Source: Thalassospira sp.
GTDB taxonomy: Bacteria > Pseudomonadota > Alphaproteobacteria > Rhodospirillales > Thalassospiraceae
Length of the DNA stretch: 64,000 bases
Direction: 5' to 3'
Assembly (NCBI RefSeq): GCF_030690045.1
Contig: NZ_JAUYHK010000016.1
Coordinates: 248,001-312,000 of the forward strand
Under the pieces are notes generated by a model, which worked only from the letters and a program-made list of their open reading frames with translations, searched no databases and had not been told where the DNA came from. A program made the translations under genes and the position numbers. This document shows, piece after piece, positions 51,786 to 60,800 of the stretch (its first letter is position 1; every line of letters starts with the position of its first letter).

Positions 51786-52430
51786 ATGGTCAATATTCAG
51801 GGGAAAATGACTCTCGTCGGCACCCAGTTGCTTACGCTCCCGCGTCCGATCAATTCACAGACGGGCGAATATAGCGACAAATATTCTGTCGACGAATGGA
51901 AGGCCCTTTGGGACGAACGCAGGGCCGATTTCAATGCCATCCGCAGCAAGGGCGAGAACCAGCTAAACCAATGGCTGGATGAGAATGCCAATACCGATGT
52001 TACCAAGGCCTATTACCTTGATGGTCAACTGGTTGCGGTTTTTGGCGAGGATAATATCAACGTCTCAAACGGTATGAATTATGGCTTTGAATACAGAATA
52101 GCCAAAAACGAAGCCGAAAATCAGGGACTGAGCGGTGATGACCTGACAAAATATGTCGAAAATCGGATTGAGTTGGAGTTACGCCGTAAATACGGCACCC
52201 GGTTGCAAGTTGAAGAAGGATCTGCCGGATCGCTTGGCACGCTTGCCGATTACCGGGAAGATCTTTTCGGCGGCAATAGGTGGCCCGGCGCAGAGAATTT
52301 GCCTGAGATTCCTGAAATCGACTGGAACGCACCCTCGCCCGCAGAAGCCGGCACCTGGCAAGGTCCGCTAGCAAAGATCGACACCGCTACGTTTCTTGGT
52401 ATTCAACGTCTGGTCTTTGAAAACCAGTAA
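51786..52430 (+). CDS. Uncharacterised soluble protein
   Basis: 214 residues, no signal peptide or membrane helix and no cysteine. GAGG about 6 bases upstream supports the ATG at 51786. The chain is hydrophilic and acidic: helix-like DEWKALWDERRADFNAI and LNQWLDENANTDVTKAYYLD; a strand pair GQLVAVFGEDNINVSNG; another helical part LTKYVENRIELELRRKYG; and a Pro/Trp-rich end (NLPEIPEIDWNAPSP, AGTWQGPLAKID). I know no family. Flanked by an AT-rich promoter region and a convergent RND operon. It might be a recent acquisition because nothing in it links to its neighbours. Confidence 0.65.
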   Translation: MVNIQGKMTLVGTQLLTLPRPINSQTGEYSDKYSVDEWKALWDERRADFNAIRSKGENQLNQWLDENANTDVTKAYYLDGQLVAVFGEDNINVSNGMNYGFEYRIAKNEAENQGLSGDDLTKYVENRIELELRRKYGTRLQVEEGSAGSLGTLADYREDLFGGNRWPGAENLPEIPEIDWNAPSPAEAGTWQGPLAKIDTATFLGIQRLVFENQ

Positions 52431-52438
52431 GGAAAAGA

Positions 52439-52489
52439 AGAACAGCCGGACCGTGGGGTCGGGGGGAGAGATTCCGGCCCGGCTGTTCT
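52439..52489 (-). terminator. Terminator of the RND operon
   Basis: Arms AGAACAGCCGG (52439-52449) and CCGGCTGTTCT (52479-52489) make an 11-bp stem closing a loop of about 29 bases that has its own G-rich/C-rich pairing. On the minus strand it is followed by TTCTTTTCC. The convergent hypothetical gene ends 8 bp away, so the hairpin may serve both. Confidence 0.7.
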
Positions 52490-52502
52490 GCAACAATATG
52501 CG

Positions 52503-55500
52503 TTATTGTGCAGGCTGCTGCGCGTCAGCTTCTTGCGATGAACGTATATTGTTGCCCCGGCCGATCATGCGCACCAGTACATAGAAAACCGGTGTCAGGA
52601 TCAGGCCAAAGATCGTCACACCCAGCATGCCGGAAAACACGGCAAAACCGATTGCCTGTCGCATTTCCGACCCGGCCCCGGATGACAGCACCAGCGGCAC
52701 CACCCCCATGATAAAGGCAAGCGAGGTCATCAGGATCGGACGCAGACGCAGGCGGCTGGCCTCGATGGCCGCCTGAACGGTGGTGCGGCCCTGATGTTCA
52801 AGTTCACGGGCGAATTCGACAATCAGAATGGCGTTTTTCGAGGCCAGCCCGGCCAGAACAAACAGGCTGATCTGGGTGAAGATGTTGTTATCACCCCCAA
52901 ACAGATAAACCCCGAATACCGCCGACAGGGTGCTCATCGGTACGATCAGAATAACCGCCAATGGCAGGGTCAGGCTTTCATATTGAGCAGCCAGAACCAG
53001 AAACACCAGCAAGATACAGATCGGGAAAATAAAGATCGCCGTATTGCCCGCCAGAATCTGCTGATAGGTCAGTTCCGTCCACTCATATGAGATGCCCGGT
53101 GGCAGGGTTTCCTCCAAAATCTTTATGATCGCGGCCTCGGCCTCGCCACTGGAATAACCCGGTGCGGCGTTGCCATTCAGATCGCCCGACCGAAATGCGT
53201 TATAGCGCATGGCGGTATCCGGTCCGAAGGTTTCGCTGATCGACATGACACTGCCCAGCGGCACCATATCGCCCTCCGTATTGCGCGTTTGCAGGCGCAT
53301 GATATCTTCTGGACTTGAACGATACGGTTTGTCGGCCTGCGCAATCACCTGATAGGTCCGGCCAAACTGGTTAAAATCGTTCACATACATCGATCCCAGA
53401 TAAATCTGCATGGTCCGGAAGATTTCATCGACCGGCACACCCAGTTGCTGAACCTTGGTACGATCCAGATCGGCCTGCAATTGCGGGACATTGATGTTAT
53501 AGCTGGAAAACACCCCGGTCAGTTCGGGCGCGGCCCACGCCTTGGCCAATACCTGTTTCATGGTATCATCCAGCGCCCGATAACCCTGATTGCTGCGGTC
53601 CTGTATCTGCAATTTGAAACCGCCCACCGTGCCAAGCCCCTGTACCGGGGGGGGCGGGAAGATGGCCACAAACGCCTCGTCAATCGCGGCATATTTCTGT
53701 TGCAGCTTGTTGGCAATCACCAGTCCCGACAGATCGGCACTTTTGCGTTCGTCAAAATCGGTCAGGGCGACAAAGACAATTCCCGCACTTGAACTGTTGA
53801 CAAAACCGTTGATCGACAGCCCCGGAAACGCCACGGCACTTTCGACACCCGGTTCATTCAACGCAATTTCCGACATTTCCCGAATCACGTCTTCGGTCCG
53901 GTCAAGGGTCGCCCCTTGGGGCAATTGCGCAAAACTGACCAGATATTGCTTGTCCTGAAGCGGAACAAAGCCAGACGGCAAAATCTGGAATCCCTGCCAT
54001 GTCAGAACCAGCAATCCGGCATAGACCACCATCATCACCGCCTTGACACCCAGCAGACGCTTTACCCCACCGGCATACAGGTCCGTACTGCGGTTAAAGA
54101 ACCGGTTAAAGGCGCGAAAGAACCAGCCAAAGACAAAATCCATCGCCCGCGTCAGCCAGTCTTTTGGTGCGTCATACCGACGCAGCAACAAGGCCGACAA
54201 AGCCGGGCTGAGCGTCAGGGAATTGATCGTCGAAATGATGGTCGCAATTGCAATGGTCAGGGCAAATTGCTGATAAAACTGGCCGGTCAGGCCGCTGATA
54301 AAGGCAATCGGCACGAACACACCGGTAATCACGAGCGAGGTGGCAATGATCGGCCCGGTGACTTCGCGCATGGCGGCCACCGTTGCATCACGCGGTGCCA
54401 AACCACGTTCGATGTTGCGTTCAACATTCTCGACCACGACAATCGCGTCATCCACCACAATCCCGATAGCCAAGATCAATCCGAACAATGACAGCACATT
54501 GATGGAAAATCCCAAAAGCAGCATCATCGCGAATGTCCCGATGATCGATACCGGCACCGCCAAAAGTGGAATGATCGACGCCCGCCAGGTCTGAAGAAAC
54601 ACAGTGACGACCACGACAACCAAGGCAACAGCCTCCAGCAAGGTGATGATCACCGATTTGATCGAACTGCGCACAAACACAGTCGGGTCGTAAACGATGC
54701 TGTAATCAAGGTCTTCGGGGAAGCTCTGTTTAAGTTCTTCCATCGTCGCGCGGACATTGCTGGAGATATCCAGCGCATTGGAACCCGGCGAGGCAAAGAT
54801 CGGAATTGCTACTGCCGATTTGTTATCAAGCAGAGATCGCAAGGCATATTGCTGCGCCTCAAGCTCAACCCGTGCGACATCGCCAAGGCGCGTTACGGTG
54901 CCATTCTCATCCCGTTTGATAATGATGTCGGAAAATTCTTCGGCGGTTTCCAGTCGACCACTGACATTGATCGGTAACTGGAACTGCACACCGGTATCAT
55001 AAGGTGCCCCGCCGATGGTTCCGGCGGCCACCTGCACATTCTGACCCTGAATCGCCGAAACAACCTCCCCTGCGGTCAGACCACGTTCGGCCACACGGTC
55101 GGGATTAAGCCAGACACGCATGGCATAATCGCCCGATCCAAACAGGCCAACCTGACCGACGCCCTTGATGCGCGCCAGACGATCCCGGACATTCAGTGTC
55201 GCGTAATTGCGCAAATACAGCATGTCATAACGGTCACTGGGCGACAGCAAATGCACGACCATGGTCAGGTCGGGTGATCGTTTCGCAACAGTCACACCAA
55301 GCTGGCGTACGATATCGGGCAGGCGCGGTTCGGCCTGCGAGACCCGGTTCTGCACCTTTTGCTGGGCCAGATCAGGATCGGTACCGATTTCAAATGTAAC
55401 GGTCAGGCTCAGATTGCCATCCGTCGTGGCAAGCGAGTTGATATACAGCATCCCCTCGACCCCGTTGATCTGTTCTTCAAGCGGGGATGCCACAGTTTCG

Positions 55501-55682
55501 GCGATTTCAGCCGGGTTGGCACCGGGGAATCGCGCCTCGACTACGATGGAGGGGGGGACGACTTCCGGATATTCGGAAATCGGCAAACGCCACATCGCAA
55601 TCAGGCCGGCCAAAAGGATCAGGACGGAAAGAACGCCTGCGAAAATCGGGCGATCAACAAAAAATCGGGATAAATTCTGCAT
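52503..55682 (-). CDS. RND multidrug efflux permease, AcrB/MexB (HAE-1) type
   Basis: 1059 residues from the ATG at 55682, starting MQNLSRFFVDRPIFAGVLSV. Proton-coupled inner-membrane pump of a tripartite exporter. Twelve helices with two large periplasmic loops; the proton-relay Asp pair is in GIVVDDAIVVVENVERN. The cavity and gating segments (VEARFPGANPAEIAETVASP; YVNDFNQFGRTYQVIAQADK) are typical. It lies 37 bp after its membrane-fusion partner, in one operon. No outer-membrane channel gene is in the window, so it probably uses a shared TolC-type protein. Confidence 0.95.
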   Translation of the reverse strand: MQNLSRFFVDRPIFAGVLSVLILLAGLIAMWRLPISEYPEVVPPSIVVEARFPGANPAEIAETVASPLEEQINGVEGMLYINSLATTDGNLSLTVTFEIGTDPDLAQQKVQNRVSQAEPRLPDIVRQLGVTVAKRSPDLTMVVHLLSPSDRYDMLYLRNYATLNVRDRLARIKGVGQVGLFGSGDYAMRVWLNPDRVAERGLTAGEVVSAIQGQNVQVAAGTIGGAPYDTGVQFQLPINVSGRLETAEEFSDIIIKRDENGTVTRLGDVARVELEAQQYALRSLLDNKSAVAIPIFASPGSNALDISSNVRATMEELKQSFPEDLDYSIVYDPTVFVRSSIKSVIITLLEAVALVVVVVTVFLQTWRASIIPLLAVPVSIIGTFAMMLLLGFSINVLSLFGLILAIGIVVDDAIVVVENVERNIERGLAPRDATVAAMREVTGPIIATSLVITGVFVPIAFISGLTGQFYQQFALTIAIATIISTINSLTLSPALSALLLRRYDAPKDWLTRAMDFVFGWFFRAFNRFFNRSTDLYAGGVKRLLGVKAVMMVVYAGLLVLTWQGFQILPSGFVPLQDKQYLVSFAQLPQGATLDRTEDVIREMSEIALNEPGVESAVAFPGLSINGFVNSSSAGIVFVALTDFDERKSADLSGLVIANKLQQKYAAIDEAFVAIFPPPPVQGLGTVGGFKLQIQDRSNQGYRALDDTMKQVLAKAWAAPELTGVFSSYNINVPQLQADLDRTKVQQLGVPVDEIFRTMQIYLGSMYVNDFNQFGRTYQVIAQADKPYRSSPEDIMRLQTRNTEGDMVPLGSVMSISETFGPDTAMRYNAFRSGDLNGNAAPGYSSGEAEAAIIKILEETLPPGISYEWTELTYQQILAGNTAIFIFPICILLVFLVLAAQYESLTLPLAVILIVPMSTLSAVFGVYLFGGDNNIFTQISLFVLAGLASKNAILIVEFARELEHQGRTTVQAAIEASRLRLRPILMTSLAFIMGVVPLVLSSGAGSEMRQAIGFAVFSGMLGVTIFGLILTPVFYVLVRMIGRGNNIRSSQEADAQQPAQ

Positions 55683-55719
55683 GATGGTCAGCCTTGCTGC
55701 GATATGACAGGCGCATCGA

Positions 55720-56889
55720 TTACGATGCGGACGCCTGAACAATTTCAGGAGCGACCGGCATGCCCGGACGAACTTTCATGATTCCATTGACGATCACAAG
55801 ATCGCCCGGTTCCAGTCCCGATGTCACAATCCGCATGCCATCCACTTCGGTTCCCAGTGTCACCTGACGATAGGCAACGGTCTGATCGGGCTGAACCACA
55901 TAGACAAATTTGCGATCCTGATCGGTACTGACAGCATCGGGAGAAATCAGGATGACATTTTCCATGGCAGGGGTCCCGATTTGCAGGCTGGCAAACGTAC
56001 CGGGTAAAAACACGCCATCGCGGTTTTCAAAAACCGCCCGGGTGCGGATCGTGCCGGACCGCACATCAATGCGGTTGTCAAAGCTATGCACATGCCCCGA
56101 AATGACGTCGCCATTTGTCATGATCATCTGGACCGGAATACGGCGGGCCGCATCGGCAGCACCTCCTCCCACCCCATGAAGACCGGCGAAATAGGTTTGT
56201 TCGTCCAGATCGAAATCCGCATAGATATGTTCGGTCGATACAATGGTGGTCAGAACCGGTGCATTCGCCCCGGCATTGACCTGATTGCCCACTGTCAGTT
56301 CAACCCGGCTGACGCGACCGTCAATCGGGGCTTTGACATAGGCATGATCCAGTTCGATTTCGGCCAGTTCCAATTGCGCCTGTGCCCGGCTGACTTGGCT
56401 TTGGGCGACCTGATGGGCACTGACACGCTCGTCAAACACGCGCTTGGAAACGGTACCATTGGCAACCAACTGTTCGGCCCGCGCCTTTTCCTTGGCTGCC
56501 AGTGACAGGGTTTCACGGGCGGCGTTCAGTTCGGCTCGCGCCTGATCAACGGCAGCCTTATAAGTACGCGGATCAATCACCGCAAGGATGTCCCCCTTGC
56601 GCACCAACTGACTGTCTTCAAAACGGATTTCGACAATTGCGCCACTGACCTGCGGGCGCAATTGCACTTCTTCAACCGCACTCAGCCGACCTGAAAATTT
56701 GTTCCAAAGCATGACGGATCGGGCCTGAACCCCTTGCACCGACACCGGGGTTGCTTGCGGCATTTCGGCCTGCGCCACAACAACATCATCGTCAGAAACG
56801 GCGGCATGCAGACCATACCCACCCGCGGCAAGTGCTGCGATCACGGTCGTTGCCGACAGCAGCATTTTCAATTTTGAACGTGATTGCAT
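55720..56889 (-). CDS. RND efflux periplasmic adaptor (membrane fusion protein)
   Basis: 389 residues from the ATG at 56889. An N-terminal hydrophobic segment (LSATTVIAALAAGGYGL) is a signal or anchor. Barrel-sandwich part LRPQVSGAIVEIRFEDSQLV, then a coiled-coil hairpin (about 100-170: ARAELNAARETLSLAAKEKA; KAKE-type repeats), lipoyl half YVKAPIDGRVSRVELTVGN, and the beta-barrel and membrane-proximal domain. It bridges the RND pump to the outer membrane. There is no lipobox Cys. Upstream lies a box that is also present before tetR. Confidence 0.93.
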   Translation of the reverse strand: MQSRSKLKMLLSATTVIAALAAGGYGLHAAVSDDDVVVAQAEMPQATPVSVQGVQARSVMLWNKFSGRLSAVEEVQLRPQVSGAIVEIRFEDSQLVRKGDILAVIDPRTYKAAVDQARAELNAARETLSLAAKEKARAEQLVANGTVSKRVFDERVSAHQVAQSQVSRAQAQLELAEIELDHAYVKAPIDGRVSRVELTVGNQVNAGANAPVLTTIVSTEHIYADFDLDEQTYFAGLHGVGGGAADAARRIPVQMIMTNGDVISGHVHSFDNRIDVRSGTIRTRAVFENRDGVFLPGTFASLQIGTPAMENVILISPDAVSTDQDRKFVYVVQPDQTVAYRQVTLGTEVDGMRIVTSGLEPGDLVIVNGIMKVRPGMPVAPEIVQASAS

Positions 56890-56948
56890 CTTCTCATTTC
56901 CCAAAGCGTTACCCGCACAATTGCGGACCAATTTAACCGACAGATACG

Positions 56949-56962
56949 TACCGATCGGTTTG
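56949..56962. promoter_or_regulatory. TetR operator-like box upstream of the efflux operon
   Basis: TACCGATCGGTTTG contains the perfect palindrome ACCGATCGGT and lies 59 bp before the adaptor ATG. The same box, TACCGACCGGTTTG, occurs upstream of the tetR gene at 57703-57716 in the same relative orientation, so both are likely bound by that regulator. Confidence 0.65.
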
Positions 56963-57003
56963 CTCGCAAGAGGGAAATGGATATTTTTTAGTTATTTTAT
57001 GTT

Positions 57004-57666
57004 TCAGACGGCTCTAATATTTGCAACATGATGCACAGAAACCACCTTTAAGTCTCTGTATTCTTTCCTTAAATCGAGGATTCGACACAGACCTTCATGC
57101 AGATCAGACCGAACAGTATCCATACTGTTAAAAACCTTGCCGTAGGACAGCAACCCCTGAACATATTGAAACATCATTCGGGCCAGAACCATCACATCCG
57201 TATCGCCATTCAGCATCCCGTCGCCCTTAAGTCCGCGGACCATGCAGGCCAGATATTTGATCTGCTCGCTCGCCAGTTCCTGCGAACAGACCTGCACTTC
57301 TTCGTCCTCCGGACCAACCTGCCCACCCGCCGTAAACAATGGGCAGCCGCTGACTTCAGCATCCCCGCAAAACGGCTTGTTTACCTGCCCTTCTATAACC
57401 AGATCAACATAGCGGCTGAACTGGTCCAGCGGCGTAACATCGGGCGAAAAAACATCGCGTAGCGCCTCCTTGCTTTTGTCCCAGTAATAACGTCCGGCGG
57501 CGGCGAACAAGGTCGCCTTACTCTCGAAATGATGATAAAAGGCACCCTTGGTCACACCGGCCTGTTTGCAGATTTCGCTGACACCCACATGGTGATAGCT
57601 GCTGCTCCATAACAATTGCATTGCTGTTTCCAGCAATTTGATGCGTGTCTCCGTCGCGTTCCTCAT
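57004..57666 (-). CDS. TetR-family repressor of the RND efflux operon
   Basis: 220 residues from the ATG at 57666. N-terminal helix-turn-helix (TRIKLLETAMQLLWSSSYHH; VGVSEICKQAGVTKGAFYHH; FESKATLFAAAG). The C-terminal ligand domain (about 75-200) includes CGDAEVSGCPLF, typical of the TetR_C subgroup found next to RND pumps. It probably releases DNA upon binding a drug-like compound. It stands directly upstream of the adaptor gene on the same strand, with matching operator boxes before each unit. Confidence 0.92.
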   Translation of the reverse strand: MRNATETRIKLLETAMQLLWSSSYHHVGVSEICKQAGVTKGAFYHHFESKATLFAAAGRYYWDKSKEALRDVFSPDVTPLDQFSRYVDLVIEGQVNKPFCGDAEVSGCPLFTAGGQVGPEDEEVQVCSQELASEQIKYLACMVRGLKGDGMLNGDTDVMVLARMMFQYVQGLLSYGKVFNSMDTVRSDLHEGLCRILDLRKEYRDLKVVSVHHVANIRAV

Positions 57667-57702
57667 CGTTTCCACCTTTTTTGTTTTTACATACCTAATA
57701 TA

Positions 57703-57716
57703 CAAACCGGTCGGTA
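57703..57716. promoter_or_regulatory. TetR operator-like box upstream of tetR
   Basis: On the minus strand TACCGACCGGTTTG, 13 of 14 bases identical to the box before the adaptor gene. It lies about 37 bp before the tetR ATG, a position fit for autorepression. Confidence 0.65.
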
Positions 57717-57829
57717 TTTTTCAAGGGAAACCCCGCCTTTTCCTGTTCCCAACATAGCAAAACGGCAGGAAAATGTCAGGAAATCATACATACCAACACA
57801 CTTCCAATGGCTTAGACGCCAGACATGCA

Positions 57830-57853
57830 AAAGGGCGGGTTTCCCCGCCCTTT
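57830..57853 (-). terminator. Terminator of the glutamate dehydrogenase gene
   Basis: AAAGGGCGGG (57830-57839) and CCCGCCCTTT (57844-57853) form a 10-bp stem 29 bp past the stop; read on the minus strand it ends in TTTT. Confidence 0.85.
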
Positions 57854-57881
57854 CATCACATATCCGAAATGATGTGGTGGC

Positions 57882-60800
57882 TTATCCGCCGACCAAGGCC
57901 CGCACCTGCCGGTTGGCAACGGTGATCATGGCAAGATCGATCTGGCCTGCGGTGTTCAGTTCGTCGATCAACTGGTCACAGCGGGCGCAGCCACGCTGAT
58001 GCGCACTTACCCATTGTTCGACCAGTTCCATGCCGGTCACATCCGAACCACCTTCGGTCAGAACCACGCGCGTCAGTTCACGTTGATGACCAAACAGGTC
58101 GTCAATTGCCGCCGACCGCGCCATTTTCTGCCAATAGGTATCGGCTTCGATGATCTCGGCCGCCGCCCGCAACAGGCCCAGTTGGAAACGCGTGCCGATG
58201 GCGAAATAGGTTTCGCCAACTTCCAGAATATCGCGCCCGGTGGCCTCGGCAATCCGGACAATATCGCAAATCGCCACCAATTGCGGCATGGCGGCAATCC
58301 GCAGGGCGAGATCATCGGGCACCCCTTGGGATTTCAGATGTTCGGCCTGCTGCATGACCGATGTTCGTATCCCAGAATCGACCGGGACGATCTGATCAAG
58401 CGATGCGATCACCCGGCTGATGGCCGGACCAAAGCGTTCGATCAGGGCGCCAACATTCAGATCCTCGCAATTGCGCAGGAACCAAAGCGTCACTTCCCCG
58501 ACCATCCGCCCGATATCCTTGAACATGTCGATCTGCACACTGGCGGCGACCCTGTTATCAAGGGCCTCAATCGCCGCCCAGGTCTCGCGCAGACCAAACA
58601 CCGAGCGCGCAACCAGATAGCCACGTGACACATCCACCGCATTCAACCCGGACGCCTCGACCATATCATGGACAAAAGTGCCGCCCACCCGGTTGACCAG
58701 ACTGTTGATCGCCACGGTCGCAATGATTTCACGCCGCAAACGGTGGTTTGAAATCGCCGCGGCGTATTTCGTGCGCAAGGCCGTCGGGAAATACCGCACC
58801 AGTTCATCGACCAGAACCGGATCATCGGGCAGATCGGACCCCAGCACCTCGTCATACAGCCACAATTTGGCATAGGGCATCAGAACCGAGATTTCCGGTC
58901 GTGTCAGACCTTCGCCGACATTGAAACGACGCGCCAGTTCCTCGTCATCGGGCAGATATTCAATCTCGCGATTGAGCCGCCCGACACGTTCCAGCATGCG
59001 GATCAGGCGGACCTGCGCATCAAGCGAATCCACTCCACCAGCAAAGATGTTGGAAATCGCCTGGCTTTGCAGGTAATTGTCCCGCAAGACCAGATTACCC
59101 ACTTCTTCGGTCATATCCACCAGCAGCTTGTTGCGCTGCTTTTCGGTCATATCGCCATTGGCAACCACATCGCCCAGCAAAATCTTGATATTGACCTCGT
59201 GGTCGGAGCAATTGACCCCGCCGGCATTGTCGATGGCATCGGTGTTCAACCGCCCACCCTGTCGCGCATATTCAATGCGACCATTTTGGGTACAGCCAAG
59301 ATTTGCCCCTTCGCCAATGACTTTCGCCCGGACATCCTGCCCGTTGATACGTATGGCATCATTGGCGCGGTCGCCGACATCGGCATGGCTTTCGTCTTCG
59401 GATTTGATATAGGTGCCAATACCGCCGAACCATAACAGTTCGACATCGGCCCTGAGGATCGCCTTCATCATATCCGCAGGCGTCACCTTGCCCACCCCAA
59501 GGCCCAGCAACTGACGGACTTCGGGTGAGGGTTCCAGCGTTTTGGCCCTGCGGTCAAAAATCGCCCCACCTTTTGACAGAACATCGGTGTCGTAATCGAT
59601 CCAGCTGGATCGTGGCAAATCGAACAGCCGTTGCCGTTCGGCGAGGCTTTTTGCCATATCCGGGTCGGGATCGACAAAGATATGCAGATGGTTGAAAGCC
59701 GCCACCAGCCGGATTTTTTCGGACAACAGCATGCCATTGCCAAAAACGTCGCCCGACATGTCACCGACACCGGCCACGGTAAAGGGTTCGGTCTGGATGT
59801 CCTTGCCGATTTCGCGGAAATGGCGTTTGACCGATTCCCATGCGCCGCGCGCGGTAATGCCCATTTTTTTATGGTCATATCCCTGCGACCCACCCGAGGC
59901 AAAGGCATCGTCCAGCCAGAAACCGTAATCGCGCGCAACACCATTGGCGATATCGGAAAAGGTTGCCGTGCCCTTGTCGGCGGCCACCACCAGATAGGGA
60001 TCATCGCCATCAAGGCGCGTCACCCGTTCCGGCGGAACAATCGTCCCGGCGACAATATTGTCGGTAATATCCAGCAGGCCCGACATCAGGATTTTATAAC
60101 AGGCAATGCCTTCTGCCAGTATCGCCTCGCGCGTACCATCAACCGGCGGACGCTTGACGACAAAGCCGCCTTTTGATCCGACTGGCACAATCACCGCATT
60201 CTTGACCATCTGCGCCTTTACAAGACCCAGAATTTCAGTGCGGAAATCTTCCTGCCGGTCTGACCAGCGAATACCGCCACGCGCCACCGGCCCGCCGCGC
60301 AAATGCACGGCCTCGACCCGCGGGGAATAAACAAAAACTTCGCGCCATGGCCTTGGAAGCGGCAAATCTTCAACCATTGCAGAATTGAATTTTACCGACA
60401 GATAGGATTTGGGATTACCATCCGCGCCATACTGGAAAAAGTTGGTGCGCAGGCTTGATTGCACCAGATTGAGGAAGGCCCGCAAAATGCGGTCTTCATC
60501 CGGATTCATCACATCATCCAGACGATGCAAAATATCGGCTTCAATCGTCTCGGCCTCGACAGAGCTGCCGCGATCAGGATCAAACCGCGCCAGAAACAAT
60601 TTGACAATTTCGGCGGCCAATGCCGGATTATTGGCCAGGGTTTTAATCATGTAATCCTGCGAAAAGGCCGACCCGGTCTGGCGCATATAACGTGCGTAGG
60701 TCCGCAAGATCACCACTTCGCGCCAGGACAGACCGCCCAACAGCACCAGACGGTTAAAGCCGTCATTTTCGACCTCGCCATGCCAGATGCGCACAAACAG

